Positions 52,128 through 60,644 of a stretch of 64,000 nt of DNA are shown here, piece after piece. Each line of letters begins with the position of its first letter. The stretch's first letter is position 1. The DNA comes from Sulfobacillus acidophilus DSM 10332. Its GTDB lineage: Bacteria > Bacillota > Sulfobacillia > Sulfobacillales > Sulfobacillaceae. The stretch spans positions 3,316,270-3,380,269 of the forward strand of contig CP003179.1 of assembly GCA_000237975.1 (NCBI GenBank). The letters run 5' to 3'. The notes beneath the pieces are model-generated. The model was not told the DNA's origin. It saw nothing but the letters and a program-made list of their open reading frames with translations, and did not search any database. Both the position numbers and the translations under genes were made by a program.

Positions 52128-53051
52128 TTAAAGATTTTCGGCTACCGCCGAATCCGACATGGAAAACCCCCACAGGGTGTCGAACCCCTCAGAGAATACG
52201 AACTCGTTTAATTCATGTACCGCGGTCAATCCAATTACGTCATGGGCCATCAGTGGCACCGTCACCATCTGTTCGTCGGGAAAATCCTTTCGTAGGCGCT
52301 CGAGATATTGCTGCTGCATGTGATACCGCGCTCCGAACAACGGATCGGCCAACACCTCTTCCGGCAAGACATGATTGACCATGACATGCGTGGCATGAAT
52401 TCCCACGGTATCCAATTCCGCTATCGCCCGACGGGCTTCGAGAATCGGCGTTGCTTCCGGATAGAGGACAAATGCCATTTTGGTCGACGGTCCCCGCAAT
52501 AGGGACAAAGCGTCGGCGATCCGTGCTACCTCACCGGCATCGGTCTCCGTCGGGCCGAGTCCCGCGACTTTCACCGATAACTGCTGCCGATAACTTAACG
52601 GCAATTCCAACAGCCGGAGCGTATGTCCGGTCGGTGCCGTGTCAAACACCACCAAGGGCCACTCGTCGGACAATAACAGATCCAGAAACCGGTGAAACAC
52701 CGCGACTTCTTCCGTGCAGGGACTCGCCAGCTCTTCCTGGAGCCGAAGCAGCGTGTCGGTCGGATAATGGTGAGCGGCCTCCTCCAGAACCTTCCGTTGA
52801 TATTCCGCCGTTTCCCATGCCGGATCGATTCGAGCGACATAAAGCCCTGGGACATCGGCGACCGGCCGGGGAACGGTATCGACGGTCGTTTCCAACACCC
52901 AGCCCGTGTGCGCCGCCGGATCGGTCGTTACCAAAAGGGTACGATACCCGGCCCCGGCTCCAGCGACTGCCGTGGCAGTTGCCAACGTAGTTTTGCCGAC
53001 GCCCCCTTTGCCGGAGAAAAATATGCGCCGCTTGACGTTAGGCGGGAACAT
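52128..53051 (-). CDS. arsA: ArsA-family ATPase, equivalent to the C-terminal (A2) half
   Basis: The 307-residue P-loop ATPase has FSGKGGVGKTTLATATA, the ArsA switch DTAPTGHTLRLLELP, and TTDPAAHTGWVL. SPCTEEVAVFHRFLDLL matches the segment around metalloid-binding Cys422 of the A2 half of E. coli ArsA. It lacks a second Cys at the Cys172-equivalent position. It energises ArsB-mediated arsenite export. The start overlaps the preceding arsA half by 14 bases, keeping the A1-A2 order of the fused enzyme. Confidence 0.88.
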   Translation of the reverse strand: MFPPNVKRRIFFSGKGGVGKTTLATATAVAGAGAGYRTLLVTTDPAAHTGWVLETTVDTVPRPVADVPGLYVARIDPAWETAEYQRKVLEEAAHHYPTDTLLRLQEELASPCTEEVAVFHRFLDLLLSDEWPLVVFDTAPTGHTLRLLELPLSYRQQLSVKVAGLGPTETDAGEVARIADALSLLRGPSTKMAFVLYPEATPILEARRAIAELDTVGIHATHVMVNHVLPEEVLADPLFGARYHMQQQYLERLRKDFPDEQMVTVPLMAHDVIGLTAVHELNEFVFSEGFDTLWGFSMSDSAVAENL

Positions 53052-53907
53052 AATCCGTCACCCACCTCCCTAAACTCCGAAGCCGATCGACCCCGGTGAT
53101 TTCTCCGGGTTGCAACGGAACCTCCGGACCGTACCCAAACACCTGCCGAAGACGCGCAATCGCAAGTTGTTGCTGGTCTCGGCGGGCTTGAAGGAACGGC
53201 ATGTGTGCCGATTCTTCCGGAATGACCCCGTTGATGATCAACCGCAGGTTGGTTAGCCCGATGTCGCGCAATTCGTTTGCAGCCCGTAACGTCTCGTCCA
53301 CGCTGGTGTGTTCCGGCTGGGCAACCAGCATAAACGTGGTCTCTGCCGGATCTTTCAGACGGGCCATGGCCTGTTGATATTGTTCCGCGGATGTCGTGAG
53401 CTGGTCCACCGGGCCCAAACACGTTTGGCCGCTGCCTTGGCTGCTCAGCTCAATGTGGGTCGACCAAGCGGCCGGCAAAGCCAGGAGTCTTAATGTGTGG
53501 CCGGTCGGTGCCGTGTCAAATATCAGCCAATCGAAGGCGGGTTCTAAAAGACTTTGAACGAATTGGTCGAACCCGGCGATATCCACCGTACACGGTCCGC
53601 TCATTTGCTCCGCTAAAGTCTCCAAAACCGTATCCGGAAGCTTCCCTTGGAGCGGAGCCAAAGCCCGCATCCGATAGGCTTCCGCTGCCGCTTCGGCATC
53701 AATTTCCTGGGCGGTGAGTCGCGGGACGGCAACGATCGGTACCGGGACAGGACCAATCGGTTGTTGAAACACGTCCGCCAAATTCGATGCCGGGTCCGTC
53801 GTTACCAAAAGCGTTTGATACCCCCGATCGGCTAAATAAACCGCGGTAGCCGCCGCCAAACTGGTTTTACCGACACCGCCTTTCCCGGAAAAAAACAAAG
53901 TGGGCAT
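53038..53907 (-). CDS. arsA: ArsA-family ATPase, equivalent to the N-terminal (A1) half
   Basis: The 289-residue P-loop ATPase has FSGKGGVGKTSLAAATA, DTAPTGHTLRLLALPA and TTDPASNLADVF. MSGPCTVDIAGFDQF matches the Cys113 region of E. coli ArsA, and GSGQTCLGPVDQL supplies the Cys172 equivalent. It thus carries both metalloid-site cysteines of the A1 half. ATG 53907 is preferred because GAAGGAG stands seven bases before it; an ATG at 53913 is too close. It lies 17 bases after arsD, which delivers arsenite to ArsA. Confidence 0.88.
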   Translation of the reverse strand: MPTLFFSGKGGVGKTSLAAATAVYLADRGYQTLLVTTDPASNLADVFQQPIGPVPVPIVAVPRLTAQEIDAEAAAEAYRMRALAPLQGKLPDTVLETLAEQMSGPCTVDIAGFDQFVQSLLEPAFDWLIFDTAPTGHTLRLLALPAAWSTHIELSSQGSGQTCLGPVDQLTTSAEQYQQAMARLKDPAETTFMLVAQPEHTSVDETLRAANELRDIGLTNLRLIINGVIPEESAHMPFLQARRDQQQLAIARLRQVFGYGPEVPLQPGEITGVDRLRSLGRWVTDYVPA

Positions 53908-53924
53908 CACCATGCTCCTTCGCT

Positions 53925-54230
53925 CTACTTGAGTTCCGCCAACGCCGACATTAATTCTTCATAACCGGGATATCGCCCCGTCCATTTCACCTCGCCGTTA
54001 ACGGCCACCATCGGCAGGGAGCCCACACCCTCGGTTACGAGTGTTCGGTAAACCACCGGATTTTGAAGAAATGCTTGAGGATGACGACTAAGTTGATATC
54101 GCGCCACGGTCACGCCGGCCCGTTGTAAACGATCCGCCACGTCAGCCATCGCGATCAACACCGGATCCGGAGCCGGCCCGCAAACCCCCGACGTGCAACA
54201 AAGTTCGGGATCAAAAATCTCGACGGTCAT
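53925..54230 (-). CDS. arsD: Arsenic metallochaperone ArsD
   Basis: The 101-residue thioredoxin-fold protein starts MTVEIFDPELCCTSGVCGP. The adjacent Cys-Cys and the following Cys correspond to Cys12, Cys13 and Cys18 of ArsD, the arsenite-binding set. It hands As(III) to ArsA. ATG 54230 follows TAGGGGGTG; a longer frame to 54263 overlaps the upstream gene and lacks family similarity. Confidence 0.95.
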   Translation of the reverse strand: MTVEIFDPELCCTSGVCGPAPDPVLIAMADVADRLQRAGVTVARYQLSRHPQAFLQNPVVYRTLVTEGVGSLPMVAVNGEVKWTGRYPGYEELMSALAELK

Positions 54231-54240
54231 TCGACACCCC

Positions 54241-54504
54241 CTAACACTGGCACCCGGGCCCACATCCTGTGGTATTAGGCCCCAGTAACGGAATTTCCAC
54301 CCGCTGCGGCAGCTGCTCGGCCAACGAATCGATGGCCAACAGAGCCGTCACGCGAACCGTCCGCGCAATCTGAATCGCTTCCGCCATATCCACCGCCGAT
54401 ACGCCTATCCGTTCGGCCTCCTGCCAGTGTGACTCCATGCAAGACGGGCAGCCCGCCGCCAAAGCGGCAGCCAGGGCAATCAATTCTCGTGTTCGGTCGT
54501 CCAT
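54241..54504 (-). CDS. AhpD-like/carboxymuconolactone decarboxylase-fold protein with Cys-rich tail
   Basis: The 87-residue all-helical protein has the AhpD-type redox site GCPSCMESHWQEA (CxxC with a following His). The C-terminus is Cys-rich (CGPGCQC), which is not part of the fold and could bind a metalloid. It lies between arsR and arsD with 9-10 base spacing, so it is part of the arsenic response. A reductase or thiol-buffer role is inferred. Confidence 0.82.
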   Translation of the reverse strand: MDDRTRELIALAAALAAGCPSCMESHWQEAERIGVSAVDMAEAIQIARTVRVTALLAIDSLAEQLPQRVEIPLLGPNTTGCGPGCQC

Positions 54505-54513
54505 GACACCCTC

Positions 54514-54885
54514 CTAATCGTTTGCGGCCGGGCCTGTAACGCCGACTGATTCGACCGGTACCAACACTTCACACGAGGTCTCCACCTGGTGGGTGGCCAG
54601 CCATTGTTCGTCGGCTTCGACGTGCGGCAATTGCTCGATCAACGCTGCCAGGGCCGGATCCAAATCCGTCCGCACGGCGTAATACGTCCAGTATTTATGC
54701 CGCCGTTCGTGGATCAATCCGGCTTGACGCAATTTGCGCAAATGTTGAGACACCGCCGGTTGGGTGATTGGCAAAAGCCCTGCCAATTCACAGACACAGG
54801 CTTCGCGTGTTCGCAACAGGGCCAAAATACGAAGGCGCATGGGATCCGCCAACGCCTTAAAGAGATCCGCTTGTTGTTCAAACAT
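54514..54885 (-). CDS. arsR: ArsR-family arsenic-responsive repressor
   Basis: The 123-residue winged-helix protein has FKALADPMRLRILALL, the metalloid-sensing CVCEL motif at the helix before the recognition helix, and TQPAVSQHLRKLRQAGL as the DNA-binding part. A further Cys near the C-terminus may be the third As ligand. It is the first gene of the leftward ars unit and has a palindromic operator right before its start. Confidence 0.95.
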   Translation of the reverse strand: MFEQQADLFKALADPMRLRILALLRTREACVCELAGLLPITQPAVSQHLRKLRQAGLIHERRHKYWTYYAVRTDLDPALAALIEQLPHVEADEQWLATHQVETSCEVLVPVESVGVTGPAAND

Positions 54886-54898
54886 GACATATCACCCA

Positions 54899-54914
54899 AT
54901 AAGAATATACTTAT
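54899..54914. promoter_or_regulatory. ArsR/SmtB-type operator
   Basis: ATAAGAATATACTTAT is an imperfect AT-rich inverted repeat of the ArsR/SmtB class. It lies 14 bases upstream of arsR, in otherwise GC-rich DNA, and overlaps the likely promoter, giving autoregulation. Confidence 0.65.
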
Positions 54915-55084
54915 ATCCTAACGTAAAATCAAGCCCGAAAACCGACGGATTGGGTCGTTACCGTTTCCGGGCTCCACCGCCTCACCCCGACCGGGCATGA
55001 TTTACGGGTTCTCCATTATTATCCGGCATATCTCCGGCGACCCCGGCACATGATTACACCAATCAATTTTAGGAGGTGCCAGAC

Positions 55085-56035
55085 ATGTCCTTAGCCGTCA
55101 TCGATGTCGGATTCGCTCCGTCTTCCCCCTCGACCTGGACATTGCCAAATGATTTCGAACTCCCGCAATCGATCATATTGGAATTTCCCGTGACGCCCAC
55201 GGCGCGTGAGCCGCTCCTGACCGCCATAACCCAAAATCCGGCGACCGATTGCCCTGGTTTAATACGCCTCACGATAAAAGAGCTCACCGGGCTTTCTACC
55301 ATGGTCAAGAATTTACCGGTAGCCTACAAAGGCGTTTTAGGCGCTGCCTATGTAAAAGCTGCGGAAACTCGAACCCAACCGTGGCACTGGGTGTTATTGG
55401 CCCGATTTAAACCGAACGCGGGGAGCCATGCGGGCGACCAATTCCACGAATGGTTTCATACGGTCATCCAACCGATTCTCTCGAAAGGGCACCCGGACGC
55501 TCCGGAAACTTGGATGTACATAGGCCGTTTTGCCACCATTGCCGCCGGAGACCGACAACGCGTCTACACCACCGCCGAGGACTTGGCTCGATTCGTCCAA
55601 GAACCCCCGTTAGACAATCACCAGGTGACGGTGCTTAACCATGTTTTGGTGCGCGAACGGGAGCGTTCCCCATTCAATCATAGCGTCACAAATCTTTTAA
55701 CTACGGCTCAGATCACCTTTCAGCCCACGGACGATCCATCAGGGCTAGGACAACCGGGCGCATCCGACAATACCTATTATCGAAAACCGCTGTCCACCGA
55801 AATTTTAATGGGTTTGGACAGCACCCACCAGCGCATTCCCTATTTGATGCATGGAATTTGGGAGTCTTTATGGGATCACGAAAACTCCCATGTGGATACC
55901 CGCTTTCGGCAAGCGGCGGGCCAATTGGCCCCCTATATTGTCGGAGGCCCCGAAGAACCCTTTTATCGCACCATACTAGAGTGGGCTCCCGGGCATGCTC
56001 CGGCCGTCATTCACGCCGGCACTTCCTCGCATTAA
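55085..56035 (+). CDS. Hypothetical protein, 316 residues
   Basis: I do not recognise this protein. It is soluble with no signal peptide, and rich in His, Trp and Pro (TQPWHWVLLARFKPN; HAGDQFHEWFHTVIQP; LWDHENSHVDTRFRQ). The spaced histidines, with HEWFH and HENSHVD, could form a metal site, but no known motif is complete. ATG 55085 follows TAGGAGGTGCC; the GTG at 55076 lies inside that site. It is divergent from the ars operon and borders the mobile-element remnants, so it may be a recent arrival. Confidence 0.6.
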   Translation: MSLAVIDVGFAPSSPSTWTLPNDFELPQSIILEFPVTPTAREPLLTAITQNPATDCPGLIRLTIKELTGLSTMVKNLPVAYKGVLGAAYVKAAETRTQPWHWVLLARFKPNAGSHAGDQFHEWFHTVIQPILSKGHPDAPETWMYIGRFATIAAGDRQRVYTTAEDLARFVQEPPLDNHQVTVLNHVLVRERERSPFNHSVTNLLTTAQITFQPTDDPSGLGQPGASDNTYYRKPLSTEILMGLDSTHQRIPYLMHGIWESLWDHENSHVDTRFRQAAGQLAPYIVGGPEEPFYRTILEWAPGHAPAVIHAGTSSH

Positions 56036-56075
56036 TTCGCCAAAACGGTCTTTAGCGTGTCGGTGAACGGCAGCA

Positions 56076-56360
56076 TTGCCAAGAAGGTTGTCAACACGCA
56101 GACTTATCCGAGGCTATCTCCAAGCGGAACCCTATGATGTGAACACTCCCCGGGACGGAGGGCACCGCCCAAAGGGGGGCTCCTTAACGCCTTACTCGCC
56201 TACATTCCAATGGATGACCTCGACAAGAAACCCGAGCGCCGGAGATTGGCATTCGTCCGTTATGCGGATCACGCGATGATATTTGTGCTGCCGGAGAACG
56301 GATTTTGGCATCCGGCACCCGATTCTCGGTCGGACACTCATCAGCCTGCAAACCAAAAAA
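56076..56360 (+). mobile_element. Group II intron reverse transcriptase (LtrA-like) remnant
   Basis: Across two frames the sequence reads RRLIRGYLQAE, then PKGGLLNALLAY, MDDLDKKPERR and FVRYADHAMIFV. These match reverse-transcriptase blocks around the QGGPLSPLL and RYADD catalytic motifs. The second catalytic aspartate is His here, and frameshifts interrupt the rest. No intron RNA domains V-VI were recognised. It is inactive. Confidence 0.7.
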
Positions 56361-56419
56361 CACGGTGAACCCGCTAACCCGGCGCCCTATTTACGCGTGA
56401 ACTCTCCCGCCACCTAACT

Positions 56420-56668
56420 CTAACGGGTTGAGGTGGGGGTTCCGCAGCGTTGACAGACAAACACGGCTTGACTCAGACGGTTGTCCGGGGAAGTGAATGT
56501 GCATAGGGTACATTCCTGCGAACTGTGTTGGGGCAGGACCGTAATGACCAATTTATGGTGGCGCACGGCTTTATAGCGGGTGAACGTGATCACCTGGCCC
56601 CAGGCCGAGGCGCGAATGGCCCGGCCGAACCCTTTGTGGGGAGTAGGCATCTGAAGGCGGAAGACCAA
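56420..56668 (-). mobile_element. IS200/IS605-type TnpB (OrfB) C-terminal remnant
   Basis: The 82-codon frame ends with RASAWGQVITFTRYKAVRHH, then a zinc-finger region SQECTLCTF ... NRLSQAVFVCQRCG, the hallmark C-terminus of TnpB-family proteins (CxxC twice). The first two-thirds of the protein is missing, and the frame runs at its 5' end into IS3-type sequence, so one element was cut by another or by deletion. Confidence 0.7.
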
Positions 56669-56960
56669 GCCGTCCGCGAATTGCCGCGACGCATTCGGGA
56701 TCTAGAGGAGAATGCGATTCTAAAAAAGCGATGCGCATCTTCGCCATCGATCGGAAGGAATCTTTCCGTTCATTCATGAACACCGCTTCACCTTCTCGAT
56801 CACGAAGATGTGCCAAGCCCTCGACGTCTCGTGAAGCGGATATGATGCCTGGCGCCATCGTCCGGCGGCGCCGAAAGCAGCCATGGATCTGCTTGTCCGA
56901 ATATGAGCACTCGGCCTTAAGGACTGGCAGGCCGCCCATCGGCATATCACGGTAAAGGCC
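56650..56960 (+). mobile_element. IS3-family transposase remnant (end of orfA, start of orfB)
   Basis: LKAEDQAVRELPRRIRDLEENAILKK matches the leucine-zipper end of IS3 OrfA. In the next frame FPFIHEHRFTFSITKMCQALDVS and SGYDAWRHRPAAPKAA match the OrfB start, interrupted by TGA codons where SRSGYYAW is expected. The DDE catalytic core is absent. It abuts the TnpB remnant on the opposite strand. Confidence 0.7.
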
Positions 56961-56985
56961 CGTGGCGCATCGCCACGGGACCTTT
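56954..56985. repeat. Large inverted repeat at the edge of the IS3 remnant
   Basis: AAAGGCCCGTGGCG and CGCCACGGGACCTTT pair with one bulged base across a 3-base loop. There is no long T tract. It could be a terminator-like hairpin or an element end. Confidence 0.5.
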
Positions 56986-57127
56986 GAACCGCATGCTCAC
57001 GGTGGAGTACCGGGATGCACTAGGTTACAACAACTTCTAAGTCTGTATGAACGGTGCGTGTGCGCCGGCAATGAACCCGGTGGTGTGAAGGCGAATTAAT
57101 CGCCCACCCTAATCGATTGAATTTAGG

Positions 57128-59671
57128 TCAACGGTCGCCTAATTCTTCCGTCAAATGCCCACGGAGACGCTCGGCCAAACGCTGGTTGACTTCCTGAAAT
57201 TCCAGGGTTTGCGCAATGTGCCGGGCGGCTTGCGGCACCGGGTGGGTCTTCAACCACGCCCGCATCTCTTCTGCCAAGTCCCGATCAACGACCAAAGCGA
57301 TTGGCGACAAAATGTGCTCAATCATTTTGGGATATTTCTCTAACAGTTCGTCCCAACGCGCCTCCAAGCTTTGCCAGGTGACCCGCCGGGCATGGCGATT
57401 GGCTAACAGCTGGCCGAGCGCAATCGCCCCGTCTTGCGTGCGCACTTCCGAGGAATGGTAGAGGTCCAGCGTTCGGCGGATCAATTCCGGTTTGGTAAAC
57501 CCAGACAACGCATAGAGATACCGTTTTTCGTCTTGGGGCGTGGTCGCCTCCCGATAGCGGCGGTACATCGCTTCCCAATCCGCCTCATCGCCAAATGACG
57601 CCACCACATGGGCCAGTGGGGTCAATAGCTCAGGTGACACCAAAAAGGTCCCCTCCCAATGAGCCATCAACAGAGCGCGAGCCCGGTCGCGTACCGCCGG
57701 ATCCTCCCCGACCGTCCCCAATAGCCGAATAACCGTTGCCCGGAGTCGGCGCCGCTGCACATCGTCGGATTCCGCCGGATCCCACCCGAGGGCATCCAGG
57801 ACCGGCCGGGCAACCGCACGCACTAAGGCCTGAACCTGGACCCGTTCGTCGGGTAAGACCCATTCATCCAGAAATCCGAGTGGCCTGGAGGCGGTCCCCC
57901 AAACGTCGGGGTCCTCTTCGTCGGGCAATGCCCGCCATAACGGCAGCATATGAGACAATGACACCTCGCCGGCCTGCACCAACGCCCAAGCGTCATCCAC
58001 CAGGCTAAGCCGTTCCAACGCCGTCATCTCGTCCCGATGACGCAAAACGGCCGTCCAAAGTGCCGGATCATAACTAACCCGGTAAAACCCCCACGCGCCT
58101 TGATTGACCAAGACGGCGTCGGTGTCGGGCGGCAACGGTACCGTCAACGACTCGTCCGTCAGGTGGGCCCGAATGGTCTCTTTCGTGCCGTCGACCTGCC
58201 ATACCGTCATGACCACCGGTACCTGCCAATGGCCGTGGCCGCCGCCACGGTACCGAAACGGCCGTTGCGTGAGCCGGATCGCCCCGTCCGCCCACTCGGC
58301 GCGAACCAGGGGATATCCGGCTTGAAACACCCACGTGTCCATTGTTGTTCGAACCGGTTGACCGGACGCCTCGCCCAACGCGTCCCACAAATCTCCGGTT
58401 TCGGTGTTGCCATAACGATGGCGGTTTAAATAGCCGGTGATGCCCTGACGGAACGTTTCCGGCCCGAGGTATTGCTCCAGCATGCGCAAAACCGCGCCAC
58501 CCTTTTGATAGGTGAGAACGTCAAACATTCCCCATGCCTCAATCGGCGGCCCAACCGGATATTCGATCGGCCGCGTCGATTCGAGTCCGTCAACGCTTAA
58601 GGCGTGAGCCCGCCCATGTCCGAACATAGTCCACACGTTCCACTCCGGATGCAGCCGGTCGGTGGCCAATTGTTGCATAAAAGTGGCAAACGCCTCATTC
58701 AACCATATCCCGTTCCACCAACGCATAGTGACCAAATCGCCGAACCACATATGGGCCGTTTCGTGCGCAATGGTACTGACCACTTGCATCTGTTCGGTCG
58801 GTGCCGAGCGTCCGGCGTCGACCAGCAGGGCCTCTTCTCGATAAGTGACGCACCCGAGGTTTTCCATGGCACCGGCGGCAAAATCGGGAATCGCCACATG
58901 ATCCAGCTTATCCGAGGGGTAGGGGATACCGAAATACTGCTCGAAAAACTGCAGCGTGCCCACGGCCGCCGTCTTGGCCACAGCCGTCAAATGCATCAGC
59001 TCGGGGCGCGCCGCAATGCGCACGGGAACCGCACCCACCATCTCCGGCGCAGTCACATCCAATCGTCCAACCACCAGCGCCACCAGATAGGTTGACATGG
59101 GCATGGTTTCGGCAAACCGAACCCGTCGCTTACCGTCGGCCGTAATCTCGCTCTCCACTTCGCGTCCGTTAGAAAGGGCCGTCTGATCCGGGTCAACGAC
59201 CAATGTGATAACGAAACGGGCCTTAAAATCCGGTTCGTCCCATCCGGGAAACACGCGGCGGGCATCCGTCGCTTCACATTGCGTAGCCAAAATCACCTCA
59301 CTGCGGCCGTCCGTCCGGGTTACCGTGGTCCGGTAAAAGCCGCGGAGGTCATTGGCCAAAATTCCGCTGTAAGTGATGGAGACGGTTTTCAACCCCGGGT
59401 CCACGGTCCCCGGCCAGGTCACCACCACCTGTTCGTCTTCCGGGCGGTAGGCGACTTGACCGGTCTGCGTCGTACCCCGGTCCACAAGAGACACCTCGGT
59501 CAAGGTGAGATTCACCGCATTCATCACGAATTCGGTCACCGGCTGCAGGACCTCCACCTCGATTGCAGCCGTACCCTTAAACGTTCCCTGTTCCACATCC
59601 GGAGTAATCTCCAACCGATATAAGCGGGGAACGACCGTCCGGGGTAATCGATATGACGGCTGTTCGGTCAT
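57128..59671 (-). CDS. M1-family zinc aminopeptidase (PepN-like)
   Basis: The 847-residue protein has the substrate-binding GAMENLG motif. The zinc site is HETAHMWFGDLV followed 18 residues later by NEAFATFM (HExxH-x18-E), and a long helical C-terminal domain follows. It removes N-terminal residues from peptides, with no signal sequence, so it is cytoplasmic. ATG 59671 (MTEQPSYRLP) follows GAGGAGGAATAAA; a frame open to 59782 would overlap the preceding phzF. The length is normal for the family. Confidence 0.93.
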   Translation of the reverse strand: MTEQPSYRLPRTVVPRLYRLEITPDVEQGTFKGTAAIEVEVLQPVTEFVMNAVNLTLTEVSLVDRGTTQTGQVAYRPEDEQVVVTWPGTVDPGLKTVSITYSGILANDLRGFYRTTVTRTDGRSEVILATQCEATDARRVFPGWDEPDFKARFVITLVVDPDQTALSNGREVESEITADGKRRVRFAETMPMSTYLVALVVGRLDVTAPEMVGAVPVRIAARPELMHLTAVAKTAAVGTLQFFEQYFGIPYPSDKLDHVAIPDFAAGAMENLGCVTYREEALLVDAGRSAPTEQMQVVSTIAHETAHMWFGDLVTMRWWNGIWLNEAFATFMQQLATDRLHPEWNVWTMFGHGRAHALSVDGLESTRPIEYPVGPPIEAWGMFDVLTYQKGGAVLRMLEQYLGPETFRQGITGYLNRHRYGNTETGDLWDALGEASGQPVRTTMDTWVFQAGYPLVRAEWADGAIRLTQRPFRYRGGGHGHWQVPVVMTVWQVDGTKETIRAHLTDESLTVPLPPDTDAVLVNQGAWGFYRVSYDPALWTAVLRHRDEMTALERLSLVDDAWALVQAGEVSLSHMLPLWRALPDEEDPDVWGTASRPLGFLDEWVLPDERVQVQALVRAVARPVLDALGWDPAESDDVQRRRLRATVIRLLGTVGEDPAVRDRARALLMAHWEGTFLVSPELLTPLAHVVASFGDEADWEAMYRRYREATTPQDEKRYLYALSGFTKPELIRRTLDLYHSSEVRTQDGAIALGQLLANRHARRVTWQSLEARWDELLEKYPKMIEHILSPIALVVDRDLAEEMRAWLKTHPVPQAARHIAQTLEFQEVNQRLAERLRGHLTEELGDR

Positions 59672-59693
59672 TTTATTCCTCCTCGCATTCCTG

Positions 59694-60632
59694 TTATAAC
59701 GACAAGGTCGGGGCTTTTCCGGTTTCGTCGGGATTCGCTTCGTCGGCAACCCACCATCGGCCGTAGGCGACCGGATGGACACGGCCGGCTACGGAAACGG
59801 TAAAATGATCCGGCCCTTCCTCGGCGCTTAAATATAAGATAGACGGTCGGTCGATTTCCATTCCCTGTTCGGACACCACATTCACCGACGCCGTATTAAA
59901 GTAACGGTAATGCGCCAAAAAGGCGGCCAGGCAGCCGTTGGCGCTTCCGGTGGCCGGATCTTCGTCAACCCCATACCCCGGACCGAATACCCGCACATGC
60001 ACATGATGGTCGGGATGCAGGGTTTCCGCCGAAAACACTAATACCGTCCGCGCCTGTAACCGCTCCATCAACGCATCATAACGGGCCCGGTCTAATTGTA
60101 CCCGCTGCACCGCGTCCAACGACGTGAGCGGGACAATCAACGCAGGCAGGCCGGTCGATACTTCCTGGACCGGATAGCGGGCGTCCCAGGCATCCTCCGC
60201 CAATCCGAGCATCGCGGTGACCTCGGCAGCCTCGAGAATCGGTCCAAACGTCGGAGGCTGATGAGGCATCCAAAACAGGCCGGAATCCGCGTCATAAGTG
60301 ATCGGGATGAGACCGGCCTCCAGCCTCAAGGGAATTTCCGCCCGGTCGTCGTTGGTCGCTTTTTGGGAATGAATCACAAACGCGGTGCCGATGGCGGGGT
60401 GTCCGGCAAAAGGGATCTCTTGACGCGGCGTGAAAATGCGGACCGGGTAAGCCGACTCGCCGGGCAATCGGGGCAAAACGAAGGTGGTTTCCGAAAAACG
60501 CAATTCGGCCGCGATTTGCTGCATTTGTAAATCCGTCAGACTCTCGGCCTCCAGCACGACCGCTAACGGGTTTCCGCTATACGGCCCGTCGTCGGTAAAT
60601 ACGTCCACGATATAATACGGGACCTGGGCCAT
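59694..60632 (-). CDS. PhzF-family isomerase/epimerase
   Basis: The 312-residue protein has the two-lobed PhzF fold. Family marks are VDVFTDDGPYSGNPLAVV at the start, the catalytic glutamate in FSETTFVLP, PFAGHPAIGTAFV, and YGVDEDPATGSANGCLAAFL in the second lobe. PhzF enzymes catalyse hydrogen shifts or epimerisation on small acids; no phenazine genes are present, so the substrate is unknown. It is transcribed between the TetR gene and the aminopeptidase. Confidence 0.92.
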   Translation of the reverse strand: MAQVPYYIVDVFTDDGPYSGNPLAVVLEAESLTDLQMQQIAAELRFSETTFVLPRLPGESAYPVRIFTPRQEIPFAGHPAIGTAFVIHSQKATNDDRAEIPLRLEAGLIPITYDADSGLFWMPHQPPTFGPILEAAEVTAMLGLAEDAWDARYPVQEVSTGLPALIVPLTSLDAVQRVQLDRARYDALMERLQARTVLVFSAETLHPDHHVHVRVFGPGYGVDEDPATGSANGCLAAFLAHYRYFNTASVNVVSEQGMEIDRPSILYLSAEEGPDHFTVSVAGRVHPVAYGRWWVADEANPDETGKAPTLSL

Positions 60633-60644
60633 TTCGCACGCTCC

